The notes below the pieces were generated by a model that saw only the letters and a list, made by a program, of their open reading frames with translations, was not told where the DNA came from and ran no database searches. The position numbers and the translations under genes are program-made. A stretch of 64,000 nt of DNA from Chitinophagaceae bacterium. GTDB lineage: Bacteria; Bacteroidota; Bacteroidia; Chitinophagales; Chitinophagaceae. Position 1 is the stretch's first letter; every line of letters starts with the position of its first letter. Below, one piece after another: positions 1 through 10,622 of the stretch. The stretch spans positions 62,001 to 126,000 of the forward strand of contig CANGTN010000001.1 of the NCBI GenBank assembly GCA_947456805.1, read 5' to 3'.

Positions 1-196
1 AGTTGGTTGTGATGCTGTTTTGTATGCAAACCCAAATGATGTTGATGATTTGGCAAAACAAATGATGTTGATATACAAAGACGAAAAATTAAGAACTGCA
101 TTGATTGAAAAAGGGTTGGTTCGAGCAAAAGAGTTTTCTTGGGATGTGTCTGCAGTAAAACTTTGGGAATTAATTGAAATCATCGCAAAAAAATAA
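1..196 (+). CDS. Glycosyltransferase family 1-like, C-terminal fragment (5' end outside window)
   Basis: Open frame from the window edge reads VGCDAVLYANPNDVDDLAKQMMLIYKDEKLRTALIEKGLVRAKEFSWDVSAVKLWELIEIIAKK*, typical of a GT4 C-terminus. Confidence 0.75.
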   Translation, partial: VGCDAVLYANPNDVDDLAKQMMLIYKDEKLRTALIEKGLVRAKEFSWDVSAVKLWELIEIIAKK

Positions 197-248
197 TCTC
201 ACTTACATTTGCGAAATAATAAATTTTTCACAGAAAGTATAAAATATA

Positions 249-596
249 ATGCACCAATCAACAATTAAAATAGACGTTCATTTAGACAACGAAAAAGTAC
301 CTGAACAAATCAATTGGTCTGCTGACAACAGTAGTGCCGATAGTTTACAAAAAGCAAAAGCAATGATGGTTTCATTTTGGGATGGAGCAGATAAAAGTGC
401 TTTGCGTATTGACTTGTGGACGAAAGACATGATGGTTGATGAAATGGCTGATTTCTTCTATCAAACATTGATGGGTATGGCAGATAGTTACAACAGAGCC
501 ACGCACAATACTGAAATGGTAAATGATTTGAAAAAATTTGCCAAAGACTTTTATCAGAAATTTAAAGACCAGCAATTAAAAGAAAACAAAGCTTAA
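249..596 (+). CDS. gldC: Gliding motility protein GldC
   Basis: 115 aa; STIKIDVHLDNEKVPEQINWSAD... resembles GldC. Confidence 0.85.
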   Translation: MHQSTIKIDVHLDNEKVPEQINWSADNSSADSLQKAKAMMVSFWDGADKSALRIDLWTKDMMVDEMADFFYQTLMGMADSYNRATHNTEMVNDLKKFAKDFYQKFKDQQLKENKA

Positions 597-632
597 TTAC
601 AGATTACGTTTAAATAGTTAAATTTTATTATT

Positions 633-1088
633 ATGAATTTAGAAACACAAATAATGGCTGAAATGAAAGATGCCATGAAATCAAAGAATGAAGCCGCTTT
701 ACGTGGATTAAGGGCGATTAAAGCAGAAATTATAAAAGCAAAAACGGATCCTGGTGCAAATGGAGTAATTACAGAAGAAGGAGAATTAAAATTGTTGCAG
801 AAATTGGTAAAACAAAGAAAAGACAGCTTGGAAATTTTTACACAACAAAACCGTGCAGACCTTGCAGTAAAAGAACAAGAAGAAATTGCAATCATAGAAA
901 AGTTTTTGCCCAAACAAATGAGTGAGGCTGAGCTGATTGAAAGTTTAAAAATAATTATTGCAGAAGTGGGTGCAGTTTCAGCTGCAGATTTGGGGAAAGT
1001 AATGGGAGTAGCAAGCAAACAATTAGCAGGTAAAGCAGATGGCAAAGCGATCAGTGCAGCTGTTAAACAATTATTGACTAACGCATAA
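633..1088 (+). CDS. GatB/YqeY domain-containing protein
   Basis: MKDAMKSKNEAALRGLRAIKAEI...EFLPKQMSEAEL-like YqeY pattern. Confidence 0.9.
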   Translation: MNLETQIMAEMKDAMKSKNEAALRGLRAIKAEIIKAKTDPGANGVITEEGELKLLQKLVKQRKDSLEIFTQQNRADLAVKEQEEIAIIEKFLPKQMSEAELIESLKIIIAEVGAVSAADLGKVMGVASKQLAGKADGKAISAAVKQLLTNA

Positions 1089-1099
1089 TTATAGTAGCT

Positions 1100-1636
1100 A
1101 TGATGATTGATGCACTTTTTATAATGCTATTATTTATTGCTGCCATCAAAGGTTATAGCCGTGGGCTTATTGTTGCATTGTTTTCTTTTTTAGCAATCAT
1201 AATTGGGTTAATTGCTGCCATGAAGCTAAGTGCTGTAGTAGCTAATTATTTAGAAAATAGTGCTCATGTAAATGGTAAATGGTTACCAATACTTTCATTT
1301 TCATTGGTAATGTTCGTGGTAATTTTACTGGTGAAATGGGGAGGAAAAATAATTGAAAAAATTGCCCAAATTGCCTTGATGGGTTGGGCAAATAAACTTG
1401 CCGGAATTGTGTTATATGCTGCATTGTACACAACTATTCTGAGCATTATACTTTTTTTTGCCGAGAAAATACAATTACTGCAATCCGAAACTATCAGTGC
1501 ATCTAAATGTTATTGGTTTATACAACCATGGGCACCCAAAATTATAGATGGCCTTGGAATGGTTATTCCAACATTCAAAGGATTGTTTGTTCAGCTAGAC
1601 CATTTCTTTACTGTTATTGCAACCAAATCAAAATAA
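1100..1636 (+). CDS. CvpA family membrane protein
   Basis: MIDALFIMLLFIAAIKGYSRGLIVALFSFLAIIIGLIAAMKLS is a typical CvpA N-terminus. Confidence 0.85.
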   Translation: MMIDALFIMLLFIAAIKGYSRGLIVALFSFLAIIIGLIAAMKLSAVVANYLENSAHVNGKWLPILSFSLVMFVVILLVKWGGKIIEKIAQIALMGWANKLAGIVLYAALYTTILSIILFFAEKIQLLQSETISASKCYWFIQPWAPKIIDGLGMVIPTFKGLFVQLDHFFTVIATKSK

Positions 1637-1853
1637 AAAAACAAGAAAAAAGATCAGTTATATTTTTTTCATTAAAATAAAAAATCAACGAATAAGTTTT
1701 AAACCGAAATAAACTTAATCAGTAACAATAAAAAGAATATCTTAGCCAACGTTCACATTAATCTTAAGTAAACAAAAAGCATAGGATTGTGAATTATACT
1801 GAATTTTCCTTTTATTTGTAACCAAGTCAAAACAGCCTTATTAAGTAAAGCGA

Positions 1854-2609
1854 ATGAATTACGAAATTAAAGAAACCGATAAGTTTAAATATTTAGAAGA
1901 GGGTGAGGGTGAGCCCTTGATGTTACTGCATGGGTTGTTTGGTGCATTGAGTAATTTTGCTGATTTAGTAGAGCATTTCAGAAAAACCCATAAAGTAATT
2001 GTTCCTCTTTTACCTTTATTTGATTTGGATTTGTTTCATACTTCTGTAGGCGGCTTAGCAAAGCACGTACATAGATTTATTGAAACAATGGATTACCAAA
2101 ACATTCATTTATTGGGTAATTCATTAGGTGGTCATGTTGCTTTAGTACATACATTAAAGCATCCGGAAAGAATTAAAACACTTACACTTACAGGAAGTAG
2201 TGGTTTATTCGAAAATGGAATGGGAGATACTTACCCAAAAAGGGGAGATAAAGAATATATCAGAAAAAAAACTGAACTTACTTTTTATGACCCTGCAATG
2301 GCAACGGATGATTTGGTAAATGAAGTATTTGAAATTACCAACAACCGTATCAAAGTAATTAAAATAATTGCCCTTGCAAAAAGTGCAATTCGTAATAATT
2401 TGGGTGAAGAATTAAATCAGATTATACAACCTACTTTATTGATATGGGGTCAAAATGATACCATCACTCCGCCATTTGTTGCTGAAGAGTTTCATAAATT
2501 AATTCCCAACAGCGAATTACATTTCATTGACAAATGTGGTCATGCCCCAATGATGGAAGTTCCGCAGGCTTTTAATAACATTTTGGAAGAATTTTTAGCA
2601 AAACACTAA
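1854..2609 (+). CDS. Alpha/beta hydrolase
   Basis: LLHGLFG, GNSLGGH nucleophile elbow, GQNDTITPP and CGHAPMMEVP motifs. Confidence 0.9.
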   Translation: MNYEIKETDKFKYLEEGEGEPLMLLHGLFGALSNFADLVEHFRKTHKVIVPLLPLFDLDLFHTSVGGLAKHVHRFIETMDYQNIHLLGNSLGGHVALVHTLKHPERIKTLTLTGSSGLFENGMGDTYPKRGDKEYIRKKTELTFYDPAMATDDLVNEVFEITNNRIKVIKIIALAKSAIRNNLGEELNQIIQPTLLIWGQNDTITPPFVAEEFHKLIPNSELHFIDKCGHAPMMEVPQAFNNILEEFLAKH

Positions 2610-2650
2610 TCCGCTGCAACTTTTGGGTTAAAATAACGGTCTATTAATTA

Positions 2651-3310
2651 ATGCTAGCGAATAAACTAATACAATCCCAATATGCTTCTGTCAACTATGT
2701 TGATACAGTTTCGTTTGCATTACAGTTAATGGAGGACAATGATTTATTGCAAATAGCAGTAGAAGAAGCAAATAAATTTAAAGGGCTCTTAACCAAAGAA
2801 ACTTTATTAGAGTTAGATGAAAATATTCAAATTGAAGCACTTGAAAAATACCTTATCCCTGCATCAATCAATGAAGATGCTTATTTTTTAGCTGCAATTA
2901 AAGTGATTACGCAGTACAATGTTTCTTTTGTTGCAGTTATTAATGAACAGTTAGAAGTGGTTGGTGTAATCACTATGGCAACATTAATGAATCAAGTATC
3001 TACTTTTTTAGGAAATGAGGAGCCCGGAGGAATTATTGTTTTGGAAATTGAGAAAAGAAATTTCTCATTCGGAGAAATTAGCAGATTAATAGAAACCAAC
3101 GATGCCTATATTACACAATTAAATACAAGTATGGATTCGGAAACCGGCTTATTACTTGTTTCTATTAAAATCAACAAGTCTGAAATAAGTGATATTATAG
3201 CAACACTTCAACGCTATGAATATTCTGTAAAATACTATTTTGGAATTGAACAATACGCCAATGAACTGAAAGAGAACTACAACGAATTCATGTTTTACTT
3301 AAACATATAA
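2651..3310 (+). CDS. CBS domain-containing protein
   Basis: Two CBS-like segments (LQIAVEEANKFKGLLTKETLLEL; VSFVAVINEQLEVVGVITMATLM). Confidence 0.8.
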   Translation: MLANKLIQSQYASVNYVDTVSFALQLMEDNDLLQIAVEEANKFKGLLTKETLLELDENIQIEALEKYLIPASINEDAYFLAAIKVITQYNVSFVAVINEQLEVVGVITMATLMNQVSTFLGNEEPGGIIVLEIEKRNFSFGEISRLIETNDAYITQLNTSMDSETGLLLVSIKINKSEISDIIATLQRYEYSVKYYFGIEQYANELKENYNEFMFYLNI

Positions 3311-3411
3311 GCCCCATTATTCTATTTTAAACTATTGGCTTTTTCTCAAAACTAGTTTCCCCCTCAGCAATTTCTTACATTTACGTTCTCAAACAGAATT
3401 ATTACAAATCC

Positions 3412-4842
3412 ATGAATCGTGCATTCATTTTTATATTTTTCTTTTTTGGTTGTGGAGTAAACTATAGCCATGCACAATTAGGTGCTGGTTTAGTAGATTA
3501 TTCTAAACTACTTAACACAGCCGACAGCACAGTTCAGATAAAAATTGGCAGCATCAAATTATCGGGTAATAACAGAACAAAAAGTTATATTATTTTCAGA
3601 GAAATTCCGTTTAAAGAAGGTAATTATTTTTTTCCGAAAGCGCTTACACAACAATTGGAGTTAGCCAAAGATCAGATTATGAATACTACATTATTTATTG
3701 ATGTAAATGTGTATGTATCTAATTTAGTCAATGGAGTCGCTACCGTAAATATAGATGTAAAAGAACGCTGGTATTTATTCCCATTGCCCTATTTTAAATT
3801 GGTAGATAGAAATTTTAATCAATGGTGGTCTGACCAAAATGGAAGCTTAGAGAGAGTGAATTATGGTTTAAAATTTTTTCATAACAACGTAAGTGGCAGA
3901 AATGATAAATTAAATGTTGATTTGGTAAACGGTTACAATCAGCAAGTAGTATTTGGATACAATCAGCCTTTTGCGGATAAAAGTTTAAAGCATGGTTTTT
4001 CAGTTAATTTTATTTACTCCCGACAAAGAGAAATGAGCTACAATACACTTGATAATAAACAAGCATTTATTAAGTTACCTGGGTTTATTAGGGAATTTCA
4101 AAAAAGTAGTATTACTTATTCATACAGACCAGATTCAAAATATCGTTTCAATGCTCGTTTGGGATATACAAGAGATCAGGTTAATGATACCATACTTAAA
4201 TTGAACCCCGATTATTTTCCTACAGCTAATACTTCGCTAAAGTTTTTTGATGTATCTGCGAATCTTCAATATTTTGCTGTAGATTATATTCCTTTCCCCA
4301 AAAAAGGATTCATGTATGACATCAATTTAAATAACCGAGGATTTAATGGCAATATGAATATGTTGTCTTTATCTATAGAAACAACAAATGCCTTTACACT
4401 TTCAAAAAATTGGTTTGTTCAAATACACAATTTAGGTGTAGTAAAAATGAATAATAACCAGCCATATTATAACAGAGGATTAATGGGCTATGGAGATTTT
4501 TATTTAAGAGGAATGGAGTCTTATGTAGTTGATGGCACAGCAGGGTTTATTAGTAATACAACATTTTACAGAAAATTATTTACTTATGTTTTTCATCCTC
4601 CATTTATCAAAACAAAAACACACGATAAAATTCCTTTTACATTTTACCTAAAAGTATTTGGTGATGTGGGTTACGCCTACAATAAACAACAAAATATAAA
4701 AAGCTATTCAAATAGCTTTTTACCTACAACAGGCATTGGATTAGATATTGTTTCTATTTATGATTTTGTATTTAGAATTGAATATAGTTTTAATCAATTT
4801 GGTGATAAAGGATTTGCATTTAGAACAAGAGGCGATTTTTAA
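3412..4842 (+). CDS. BamA/TamA-like outer-membrane protein (POTRA plus beta-barrel)
   Basis: Signal peptide, POTRA-like IKLSGNNRTKSYIIFREIPFKEG, barrel-like repeats, C-terminal aromatic. Confidence 0.75.
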   Translation: MNRAFIFIFFFFGCGVNYSHAQLGAGLVDYSKLLNTADSTVQIKIGSIKLSGNNRTKSYIIFREIPFKEGNYFFPKALTQQLELAKDQIMNTTLFIDVNVYVSNLVNGVATVNIDVKERWYLFPLPYFKLVDRNFNQWWSDQNGSLERVNYGLKFFHNNVSGRNDKLNVDLVNGYNQQVVFGYNQPFADKSLKHGFSVNFIYSRQREMSYNTLDNKQAFIKLPGFIREFQKSSITYSYRPDSKYRFNARLGYTRDQVNDTILKLNPDYFPTANTSLKFFDVSANLQYFAVDYIPFPKKGFMYDINLNNRGFNGNMNMLSLSIETTNAFTLSKNWFVQIHNLGVVKMNNNQPYYNRGLMGYGDFYLRGMESYVVDGTAGFISNTTFYRKLFTYVFHPPFIKTKTHDKIPFTFYLKVFGDVGYAYNKQQNIKSYSNSFLPTTGIGLDIVSIYDFVFRIEYSFNQFGDKGFAFRTRGDF

Positions 4843-4921
4843 TAATCATTAAGTACCTTTATTCTAAATAGCTCATTTTGAAATTCATAACGGATAATAA
4901 AATCCGAATTAAAATATTATC

Positions 4922-5800
4922 ATGAAAGTAGCAATTTATAGCAGAGGACTTGATATTGAACAAGAGAGTTCTTTTCAATACTTGTTACATGAGCTGTCAA
5001 GATATCAAATTGAAATTATTGTTTATCGTCAACTAATAGATATCTACCATATTCCTGAAAGCATCAAACACAAACTTGAAACATTTGAGAAAGCTGGTGA
5101 TTTAGATCAATCAATCAATTGCCTAATCAGCTTAGGCGGAGACGGTACTATGTTAGATGCAGTAACACTGGTAAAAAACACTGGTATTCCTTTATTGGGC
5201 GTAAACTTTGGGCGACTTGGCTTTTTAGCAAATATTAATAAAGAAGAATTAACGCAAGCAGTAGATGCAATTCTTAATAGGACTTATGTAATTGACAAAA
5301 GAACCCTAGTACATATTGATGCAAACATTCCCTTGTTTACCGATGCCCCATTTGCTTTGAATGAATTTGCAATTCACAAAAGAGATACTAGTCCGATGAT
5401 AAAAATTCATACTTATTTAAACGGGGAATTTTTAAATTCTTATTGGGCAGATGGTTTAATTGTTGCCACACCAACCGGTAGTACGGGATATAATATGAGT
5501 TGTAATGGCCCCATTCTTTTCCCCGATTCATCTAGTTTTGTAATTACACCTGTAGCTCCGCATAACTTGAATGTTAGAAGTTTGGTAGTACCTGACAACA
5601 ATATTATTTCGTTTGAAATTGAAGGTAGAACAGAAGAGTTTATTTGTGCAATGGATGCCAGAAAAGAAATTGTTAAAAAAGATATTCAATTGGCTATTAA
5701 AAAAGAAAATTTCCATATTCACCTAATGAGGTTAAATGAAAATAGTTTTTTATCTACTCTTCGCAACAAACTAACATGGGGCATGGATAAAAGAAACTAA
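4922..5800 (+). CDS. nadK: NAD kinase
   Basis: LGGDGTMLDAV, GVNFGRLGFLA and TPTGSTGYNMSCNGPI motifs. Confidence 0.95.
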   Translation: MKVAIYSRGLDIEQESSFQYLLHELSRYQIEIIVYRQLIDIYHIPESIKHKLETFEKAGDLDQSINCLISLGGDGTMLDAVTLVKNTGIPLLGVNFGRLGFLANINKEELTQAVDAILNRTYVIDKRTLVHIDANIPLFTDAPFALNEFAIHKRDTSPMIKIHTYLNGEFLNSYWADGLIVATPTGSTGYNMSCNGPILFPDSSSFVITPVAPHNLNVRSLVVPDNNIISFEIEGRTEEFICAMDARKEIVKKDIQLAIKKENFHIHLMRLNENSFLSTLRNKLTWGMDKRN

Positions 5801-5851
5801 AAAATAACTTTTGATAAAACAAGAAAACAAAGTAATTTCAGTATTAATTAG

Positions 5852-6730
5852 ATGCAAATAAAAACTATGTTCAAAAGAGCAATACTAACTATAAGTGCAG
5901 GATTTATATTTTTTTTCAGCAAAGCACAAGTAATGGAAAGTTATGTGCATGAAGGCGAATTTGGAATAAGTGTAGGCGCAGGACATTACTTTGGGGATTT
6001 AACTACAGGTACGAAAGTTTATAATTTAAAACCAAAACTTGCAGCAGGCGCATTTTTTAAAAAACAGTTCAATAATTATGTAGGAATTAAAATAGGTGCC
6101 AATTATTGTTTTTTAGGATATGCAGATAAATACTCAAGTTATTACGATGACAGACCAAAAAAATTCAGGAACTTAAGTTTTAATTCTGATGTATGGGAAT
6201 TAAGTATAAGTGGCGATTTTAATTTTTTCCGCTTTCAGCCTGGTTTCAGTGAGTATAGCTTTACCCCTTATGTTTCATTGGGTATTGGCGTATTTTCTTA
6301 CGACCCATATGCATATTTAAATGGAACAAAGTATATGTTAAGAGCATTAGGTACCGAAGGTCAAAATGATAAAATAAATTACCCCAATCAAAATCCTTAT
6401 GGTACAATGGCTATGTGCTTTCCCTTGGCTTTTGGTATGAAATATAATATTTCAGATAAAATTAATGTTTTTGGAGAAGTTTCTTATAGATTTACAACCA
6501 CAGATTATTTAGATGATGTAAGTGGTAATTATGCTCCTGATGCATTTCCTAATGATGCCAATGGAAATCCGAGTGTGGGGTTCTTATTGCAAGACAGAAG
6601 CTATGAATGGGGTATACCGTTTGGTATTAAAGGAAGACAGCGTGGCAACAGCTTACAAAAAGATGGCTTTGTAACTGCACAAATAGGCATCAGTTTCAAT
6701 CTTTCTTCTTATCTATGCCCTACCTATTAA
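5852..6730 (+). CDS. DUF6089-like outer-membrane protein
   Basis: Signal peptide, GEFGISVGAGHYFGDL and beta-barrel repeats. Confidence 0.7.
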   Translation: MQIKTMFKRAILTISAGFIFFFSKAQVMESYVHEGEFGISVGAGHYFGDLTTGTKVYNLKPKLAAGAFFKKQFNNYVGIKIGANYCFLGYADKYSSYYDDRPKKFRNLSFNSDVWELSISGDFNFFRFQPGFSEYSFTPYVSLGIGVFSYDPYAYLNGTKYMLRALGTEGQNDKINYPNQNPYGTMAMCFPLAFGMKYNISDKINVFGEVSYRFTTTDYLDDVSGNYAPDAFPNDANGNPSVGFLLQDRSYEWGIPFGIKGRQRGNSLQKDGFVTAQIGISFNLSSYLCPTY

Positions 6731-6735
6731 TAAAA

Positions 6736-6768
6736 AAACTCCGAAGCAAATCAATTACTTCGGAGTTT
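6736..6768. terminator. Bidirectional hairpin terminator between convergent genes
   Basis: 11-bp perfect stem AAACTCCGAAG / CTTCGGAGTTT with 11-nt loop, preceded by A-run. Confidence 0.85.
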
Positions 6769-6773
6769 AAGTA

Positions 6774-7766
6774 TTAGAAATCTGCCAACTTTGGTTTTGT
6801 TTGCATGATTAATTCAATTTTTTCAATCACTTCTTTTGTAAGCAATGGGACTACTTCCAGTGCTTTTAAATTATCCGTTAATTGCTGAACTTTAGTAGCA
6901 CCTAAAATAGCAGTAGTAACATTTGGATTACTGATACACCATGCAATACTTAAAGCAGGTAAAGTAACATTCAATTCTTTTGCCAACGATGCTAAAGATT
7001 TTACCTTAGTAATTTTATCATCCGTTATCCATCTGTCTTTCAACCAATCAAATCCCTGAATAGCCAATCTGCTATCTGCAGGAATACCATCATTATATTT
7101 TCCTGTAAGAAGACCTGCGGCTAAAGGGCTCCAGATAGTTGTACCCAAACCTTCATTTTTGAAAATTTGTAAATACTCGTTTTCAACTTTATTTCTTTCA
7201 AATAGATTGTACTGTGGTTGCTCAACAGTTGGACCAATTAATTTGTATTCTTTTGCAATTGCATGAGCTTGCATAATTTCTACACCACTCCATTCACTTG
7301 TGCCCCAATACAATACTTTTCCTTGTTGTATCAAATGGTTCATTGTCCATACAACTTCCTCGATAGGCGTAGATTTATCGGGACGATGACAATAATACAA
7401 ATCAAGATAATCAACCTGAAGCCTTTGTAAAGCTTCGTTACAAGCTTCTACCAAATGTTTTCTGCTTAACCCTTTTTGATTGGGTTTTGCAGTATTGCCT
7501 GTTTTAGTTCCAAAAAATGCTTTGCTACTTACTACATAGCTACTTCGTTCCCAGTTTTTTTTCTTTAAAATTCTACCCATCATTTTCTCACTCTCACCCA
7601 ATGCATACACTTCTGCATTATCAAAAAAGTTGACTCCATTGTCATACGCAAGACCCATTAATTCATCGGCAACACTATCATCAATTTGTTTATGAAAAGT
7701 AACCCAACTACCAAAGCTTAAAACACTCAATTCTAAGCCTGTTTTACCCATTTTCCTGTATTCCAT
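6774..7766 (-). CDS. Aldo/keto reductase (Kv-beta-like)
   Basis: MEYRKMGKTGLELSVLSFGSW...; start moved to the internal ATG that begins the family homology. Confidence 0.9.
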   Translation of the reverse strand: MEYRKMGKTGLELSVLSFGSWVTFHKQIDDSVADELMGLAYDNGVNFFDNAEVYALGESEKMMGRILKKKNWERSSYVVSSKAFFGTKTGNTAKPNQKGLSRKHLVEACNEALQRLQVDYLDLYYCHRPDKSTPIEEVVWTMNHLIQQGKVLYWGTSEWSGVEIMQAHAIAKEYKLIGPTVEQPQYNLFERNKVENEYLQIFKNEGLGTTIWSPLAAGLLTGKYNDGIPADSRLAIQGFDWLKDRWITDDKITKVKSLASLAKELNVTLPALSIAWCISNPNVTTAILGATKVQQLTDNLKALEVVPLLTKEVIEKIELIMQTKPKLADF

Positions 7767-7827
7767 TTGTATATTTTTAGAATTTTTGTAATGAAGAAAT
7801 TTAGCAACAATTTTATAGCAATAAAGT

Positions 7828-8406
7828 TTAGTAAGTACTATCTGGGACAAGCATATAAGAGCCTTCACCAATGTTGAAAAAAGTTATATTATTCAATCCC
7901 TGATCGGCTCGTAAACCATGATACCCTAAAATATAATTTGCATTGAAGCCTTTCTTTACTCGCACAAATTTATCTGTATAAAATTCTCCCCTGATTTGAT
8001 CCCAATACAACTCATCTGTCCAAAGTGTATCACCTGTTCTGTTAAATACAACAACACTGTCACGTAAATACACTTTATTATCATTTTCAAAATACTTACC
8101 ATACTTACAATCCATTTTGCTCTCAATTGCTGCAGTATCATCATAAAAATCAACATGCATATTTGCAGGAAATTCAACCTTCGGAGTATCTAACAAAAAC
8201 CTCAACATCAATGGAGCAGTTAGTTTTGCTTTAACCTGACCACTTTGGCTTAAATAACTTTCAATATCTTTTCCTTCTTCAATACCAATTGATTTTTTAC
8301 CGAGATTTTGTACAACCTCAATTTTATTTTCACAACCCATCATAAAAAAACAGCCCAATATTAAGGCTGTTGTAAAAACTTTTATATTGATAGTTGAGTT
8401 AATCAT
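7828..8406 (-). CDS. lptC: LPS export ABC transporter periplasmic protein LptC
   Basis: Lipoprotein signal (GCFFMMGC), then LTAPLMLRF...PANMHVDFYDD pattern of LptC. Confidence 0.75.
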   Translation of the reverse strand: MINSTINIKVFTTALILGCFFMMGCENKIEVVQNLGKKSIGIEEGKDIESYLSQSGQVKAKLTAPLMLRFLLDTPKVEFPANMHVDFYDDTAAIESKMDCKYGKYFENDNKVYLRDSVVVFNRTGDTLWTDELYWDQIRGEFYTDKFVRVKKGFNANYILGYHGLRADQGLNNITFFNIGEGSYMLVPDSTY

Positions 8407-9763
8407 ATTTACGCTTAATAAACCAAATATCACTAATGCTTAATGCAAATGAAAGCTTGAAATAATTTTCAGTAATATTATTTACTGCACTGCCTCTTTT
8501 ACCATATTCAAATGCAGTATGGATGGTAGTAAACTGGTAGCTGAATCTTGCAGGACGAACAGGTAGGCCTAAACCAAAACTAACACCATATGTTTTTAAT
8601 TCTTTGCCATCAGCATTAATATAATCTTTTCCAAAATTGAAGCCTGCTTTGTAATTGATTCTGCTGAAATAACTATCATAGCTTTTGGGATCCGGAACCC
8701 AACTTCCTCCAACTCTTACTTGCCATGTATTAATTAATGCATCTGCTTGGTTGTAGAAACGATATTCGCTCCATTTTGCCATTGTAAATTCTGCCCCAAA
8801 ACTCCAGATATCATATGCTCCTGATGCATCACTTGCTGTTTTTTGTATCAAAAAACCTCCAGAATATGTTGCAGGTATCTGAATAATTCCTTTGTTATTG
8901 CTACTCGAAAAAATACTATCTAGTTTAAACATTCCTCCCGAGTTGTCATATTCAAAAGTTTCTTTAGATATGTTTTGTGTAGCAGTTAATTTTTGGCCCA
9001 AAGAAACAGTACCTCCCAATCTTAAGTAATACTTATCTTTCATACCCTTGCGATATCCCTTTGAGCTATCCAACAATGTTTCAAACTGAACGCCTCCCGA
9101 AACAAACATGCCACCAAACGATGTTGTTGTACTATAATTTGATTTGTAAAAAGCAACAGTATCATTGATAAATGCGCGCTTGGTATCACTTTCTTTTTTA
9201 CCAAAATTATAGCCCGAATTAAAGCCAATGCTTAATCCATTTTTCCATTTCTTTCCTAATCCAAAATAAAACTGATTCAATCCTCCACTTCCCTCAAAGC
9301 CTGTTTGTACACTGTCATTTGAACTTAGGCTACTCAATCTTTCAGATTTTATAACAGAATAATTTATTCGTGTTATTGGTCTAAAACCAAAAGAAGCTCC
9401 AATGTTTTTAACTTTATCAATGGGTAATCCTACGCTTAAATAGGAAGGAGAAAAATTGGTAGAATTGTATTTAGAAACAGGGGTATTACTTCTTAATGTT
9501 CTAGAGTCAATGGTTACACCTAAATCATAGGTAACAATTTTTAGATTAGCATAGGAAGCGGGATTTGAAAAATTCACAATCTGGCCATCTGCATAAGCTA
9601 CTGCTACACCACCCATTGCTCTTGTAACTATATGTTGGCTATTAGTAAGATCTCCTAAACCATATCTTGAATAGGGAGAATTTTCCTGTGCCGAAACAGA
9701 TGCTATTAAAAGAGAGCAAATTAAGAAAAAACTTACTCTATAAATTGTACTTATTGATTGCAT
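8399..9763 (-). CDS. Outer-membrane beta-barrel protein (PorV/FadL-like)
   Basis: Signal peptide; NSPYSRYGLGDLTNSQHIVTRAMGGVAVAYAD; located between coaX and lptC. Confidence 0.75.
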   Translation of the reverse strand: MQSISTIYRVSFFLICSLLIASVSAQENSPYSRYGLGDLTNSQHIVTRAMGGVAVAYADGQIVNFSNPASYANLKIVTYDLGVTIDSRTLRSNTPVSKYNSTNFSPSYLSVGLPIDKVKNIGASFGFRPITRINYSVIKSERLSSLSSNDSVQTGFEGSGGLNQFYFGLGKKWKNGLSIGFNSGYNFGKKESDTKRAFINDTVAFYKSNYSTTTSFGGMFVSGGVQFETLLDSSKGYRKGMKDKYYLRLGGTVSLGQKLTATQNISKETFEYDNSGGMFKLDSIFSSSNNKGIIQIPATYSGGFLIQKTASDASGAYDIWSFGAEFTMAKWSEYRFYNQADALINTWQVRVGGSWVPDPKSYDSYFSRINYKAGFNFGKDYINADGKELKTYGVSFGLGLPVRPARFSYQFTTIHTAFEYGKRGSAVNNITENYFKLSFALSISDIWFIKRKYD

Positions 9764-10463
9764 AAAGTCCTTTAAAAATTAAATTAGGGTCGACAAATAT
9801 CTTGTTTTTAAGGTGAGTCACAAAAAAAGGAATATCACCCCCTGTTATTAGCACGTTAAAATTATTGTACTTTTCGGAATAAGCGTCAATAATACCATCA
9901 ATTTCCTTTGCCATACCCAACAATACACCACTTAGTAAATTGGTTTTGGTATCATAACCAATCAAAGGAAAATCATGAGCAGGATCGATGATAGGCAAAA
10001 ATGCAGTTTGTTCGTGCATTGCCCTGAAACGCATTTGCATTCCGGGAGAAATACTTCCCCCTAAAAATTCATGATATTTATTGATGAAATTATAAGTAAT
10101 ACAAGTTCCCAAACCTATTACAAGATTGTGTTGATTAGGGTATAAATGAACAGCAGCAGCACACAATGCCAATCGGTCTGCACCAATAGTTTCAGGTTTT
10201 CCTACCGGGGTAGTGATAGGTAATTTGCTGAGGTGGTTGAGTTTATGAAATTTTGTTTGTTGCGCTAAGATTGTTTCAATTGCAGTATCATGATTAATAA
10301 CAGAGGATAAAATAGATTGTTGTGGTTTGTATTGACGCAACAAGTCCTGAATAGTGTCAATACTTCCGTTTTCCAATACCAGAACAGTTTGCAGTTCAGC
10401 ATTATGAAATACTGCGACTTTTAATCGAGTATTTCCAAAGTCAAAACAAAGGGTTATAGCCAT
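9738..10463 (-). CDS. coaX: Type III pantothenate kinase
   Basis: LCFDFGNTRLK, GADRLALCAAA, GTCITYN and GGSISPGMQMR motifs. Confidence 0.92.
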   Translation of the reverse strand: MAITLCFDFGNTRLKVAVFHNAELQTVLVLENGSIDTIQDLLRQYKPQQSILSSVINHDTAIETILAQQTKFHKLNHLSKLPITTPVGKPETIGADRLALCAAAVHLYPNQHNLVIGLGTCITYNFINKYHEFLGGSISPGMQMRFRAMHEQTAFLPIIDPAHDFPLIGYDTKTNLLSGVLLGMAKEIDGIIDAYSEKYNNFNVLITGGDIPFFVTHLKNKIFVDPNLIFKGLYAINKYNL

Positions 10464-10622
10464 AGTTATTTGATGCCGCTAAATTAACTGAATTGTTTTC
10501 AGTAATGCATTTTATTGTTTTTAAATTCATTATCTCTCTTTGGATATGCTTTTATAAATTAGATTTATTTTAGCCCTAAAATTTATACCTTTTTTATTTT
10601 TTCGTTATTCATACATTCGCTC

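Noticed and set aside
593-1045. 150-aa minus-strand ORF
   Set aside because: Antisense to the well-supported YqeY gene; composition looks like a mirror reading frame
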